Part shown: positions 6,918 to 7,102 of the stretch, piece by piece
Layout: the number at the start of each line of letters is the position of its first letter
Position numbering within the stretch: the stretch's first letter is position 1
Assembly (NCBI GenBank): GCA_022181005.1
Contig: BQMV01000262.1
Location: forward strand, 1 to 7,102
From: Anaerolineaceae bacterium
Lineage (GTDB): Bacteria; Chloroflexota; Anaerolineae; Anaerolineales; Villigracilaceae
Direction of reading: 5' to 3'
Length of the DNA stretch: 7,102 nucleotides
The notes under the pieces: model-generated
Told to the model about the DNA's origin: nothing
Seen by the model: the letters and a program-made list of their open reading frames with translations, nothing else
Database searches by the model: none
Made by a program: the position numbers and the translations under genes

Positions 6918-6946
6918 AGTGTACAATTAAGATGCGCAAGCGTCAA
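6918..6946 (-). promoter_or_regulatory. Promoter of the transglutaminase-cyclase operon (leaderless)
   Basis: On the minus strand TTGACG (6941-6946), a 17-bp spacer and TACACT (6918-6923) form a near-consensus housekeeping promoter. The -10 ends 7 bases before the ATG at 6910, so transcription should start one base before, or at, the start codon. No Shine-Dalgarno site is present. This is the best-supported promoter in the window. Confidence 0.75.
6922..6927 (+). promoter_or_regulatory. Possible -10 box for the PAP2-like gene
   Basis: TACAAT (5 of 6 to consensus) overlaps the -10 box of the opposite operon by two bases. Transcription would start near 6934 and give a leader of about 41 bases with the AGGAGG site. 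I see no good -35, so confidence is low to moderate. Confidence 0.4.
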
Positions 6947-6963
6947 ACATCAAGTTCGAATCG

Positions 6964-6969
6964 AGGAGG
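6964..6969 (+). promoter_or_regulatory. Ribosome binding site of the PAP2-like gene
   Basis: A perfect AGGAGG lies 5 bases before the ATG at 6975. It is the strongest Shine-Dalgarno site in the window and argues that the ATG starts a real gene despite the stop 29 codons later. Confidence 0.85.
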
Positions 6970-6974
6970 TTGAA

Positions 6975-7102
6975 ATGGATGCGTTAGTTCAATATGGAGT
7001 TAATTGGATCGTTGCCATTCAAGCGTTGGGCGGTTGGCTTGAAGAACCCATGCGGTTCTTTTAATTTCTCGGCACGCAAGACTTCTTCTTTCGCGTTCTT
7101 CC
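6975..7102 (+). pseudogene. Probable PAP2-family membrane phosphatase, N-terminus with in-frame stop, partial
   Basis: The frame starts MDALVQYGVNWIVAIQALGG and continues WLEEPMRFF, then meets TAA at 7062-7064. The same frame continues past the stop as FLGTQDFFFRVLP to the window end. Read through the stop, the stretch has the form of the N-terminus of PAP2-family phosphatases (an amphipathic start, then MxFFSFLGxxxFFxxxLP), where a Ser would occupy the stop position; one base change from TCA gives TAA. PAP2 enzymes dephosphorylate lipid phosphates such as undecaprenyl diphosphate or phosphatidate at the membrane. No catalytic motif is reached before the window ends, so the family call rests on 40-odd residues. 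Either the gene has a nonsense mutation or the base is an assembly error near a contig end. A stand-alone 29-residue peptide is less likely. Confidence 0.6.

Noticed and set aside
6911..6946. Twelve extra N-terminal codons on the transglutaminase-like protein
   Set aside because: They overlap the TTGACG and TACACT promoter elements, and the shorter start gives a typical Lys-rich start before the first membrane segment.
6882..7064. A 60-codon plus-strand protein starting at 6882
   Set aside because: Its first half crosses the divergent promoters; the strong AGGAGG shows that translation begins at 6975 in the same frame.

Overview
The window looks like the whole of a bacterial metagenome-assembled contig, and both ends look unreliable. 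Bases 7-64 are the Illumina P5/TruSeq universal adapter, not biology, so genomic sequence starts at about base 65. The mid-range GC, heavy use of GCG/CGC words, canonical sigma-A-type -10 boxes, Shine-Dalgarno sites only in front of some genes, and gene content (actinobacterial/chloroflexal-type Ino1, GAF histidine kinase, GAF-PAS-class III cyclase, TgpA-type transglutaminase, PAP2-like N-terminus) suggest a Chloroflexota bacterium of the Anaerolineae type. That placement is inference from family resemblance; there is no marker gene.

Layout. (1) 65-354, minus strand: N-terminal 96 codons of a myo-inositol-3-phosphate synthase, cut off by the adapter junction. (2) 355-433: a compact divergent regulatory region holding the ino1 ribosome binding site, a 14-bp inverted repeat, two GGTAT repeats 22 bp apart and a TATAAT box. 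(3) 434-1663, plus: soluble GAF sensor histidine kinase. (4) 1726-2718, plus: PfkB/ribokinase-like protein whose usual catalytic Asp is Tyr. (5) 2719-2840: short convergent gap with no recognisable gene or convincing terminator. (6) 6910 down to 2841, minus: two-gene operon, a membrane transglutaminase-like protein (TgpA/DUF3488-DUF4129 type) followed after 11 bp by a GAF-PAS-class III nucleotide cyclase. (7) 6911-6974: a second divergent promoter region. (8) 6975-7102, plus: the start of a probable PAP2-family membrane phosphatase, interrupted by an in-frame TAA at codon 30 and then by the window end.

How the genes fit together. The cyclase would make a cyclic nucleotide in response to a GAF/PAS signal, and its co-transcription with a membrane protein carrying an extracytoplasmic transglutaminase domain suggests envelope-linked signalling. 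The histidine kinase has no response regulator in the window. Ino1 and the PAP2 fragment are both plausible lipid/envelope-metabolism genes, but nothing here ties them into one pathway.

The most useful observations are the adapter artefact and the false protein tail it creates, three genes whose -10 boxes sit so close to ATG that their mRNAs should be leaderless, two divergent promoter pairs with overlapping -10 boxes, altered active-site residues in the PfkB protein and the cyclase, and the broken PAP2 reading frame. I see no CRISPR array, tRNA, rRNA, insertion sequence or clearly new defence-type system.
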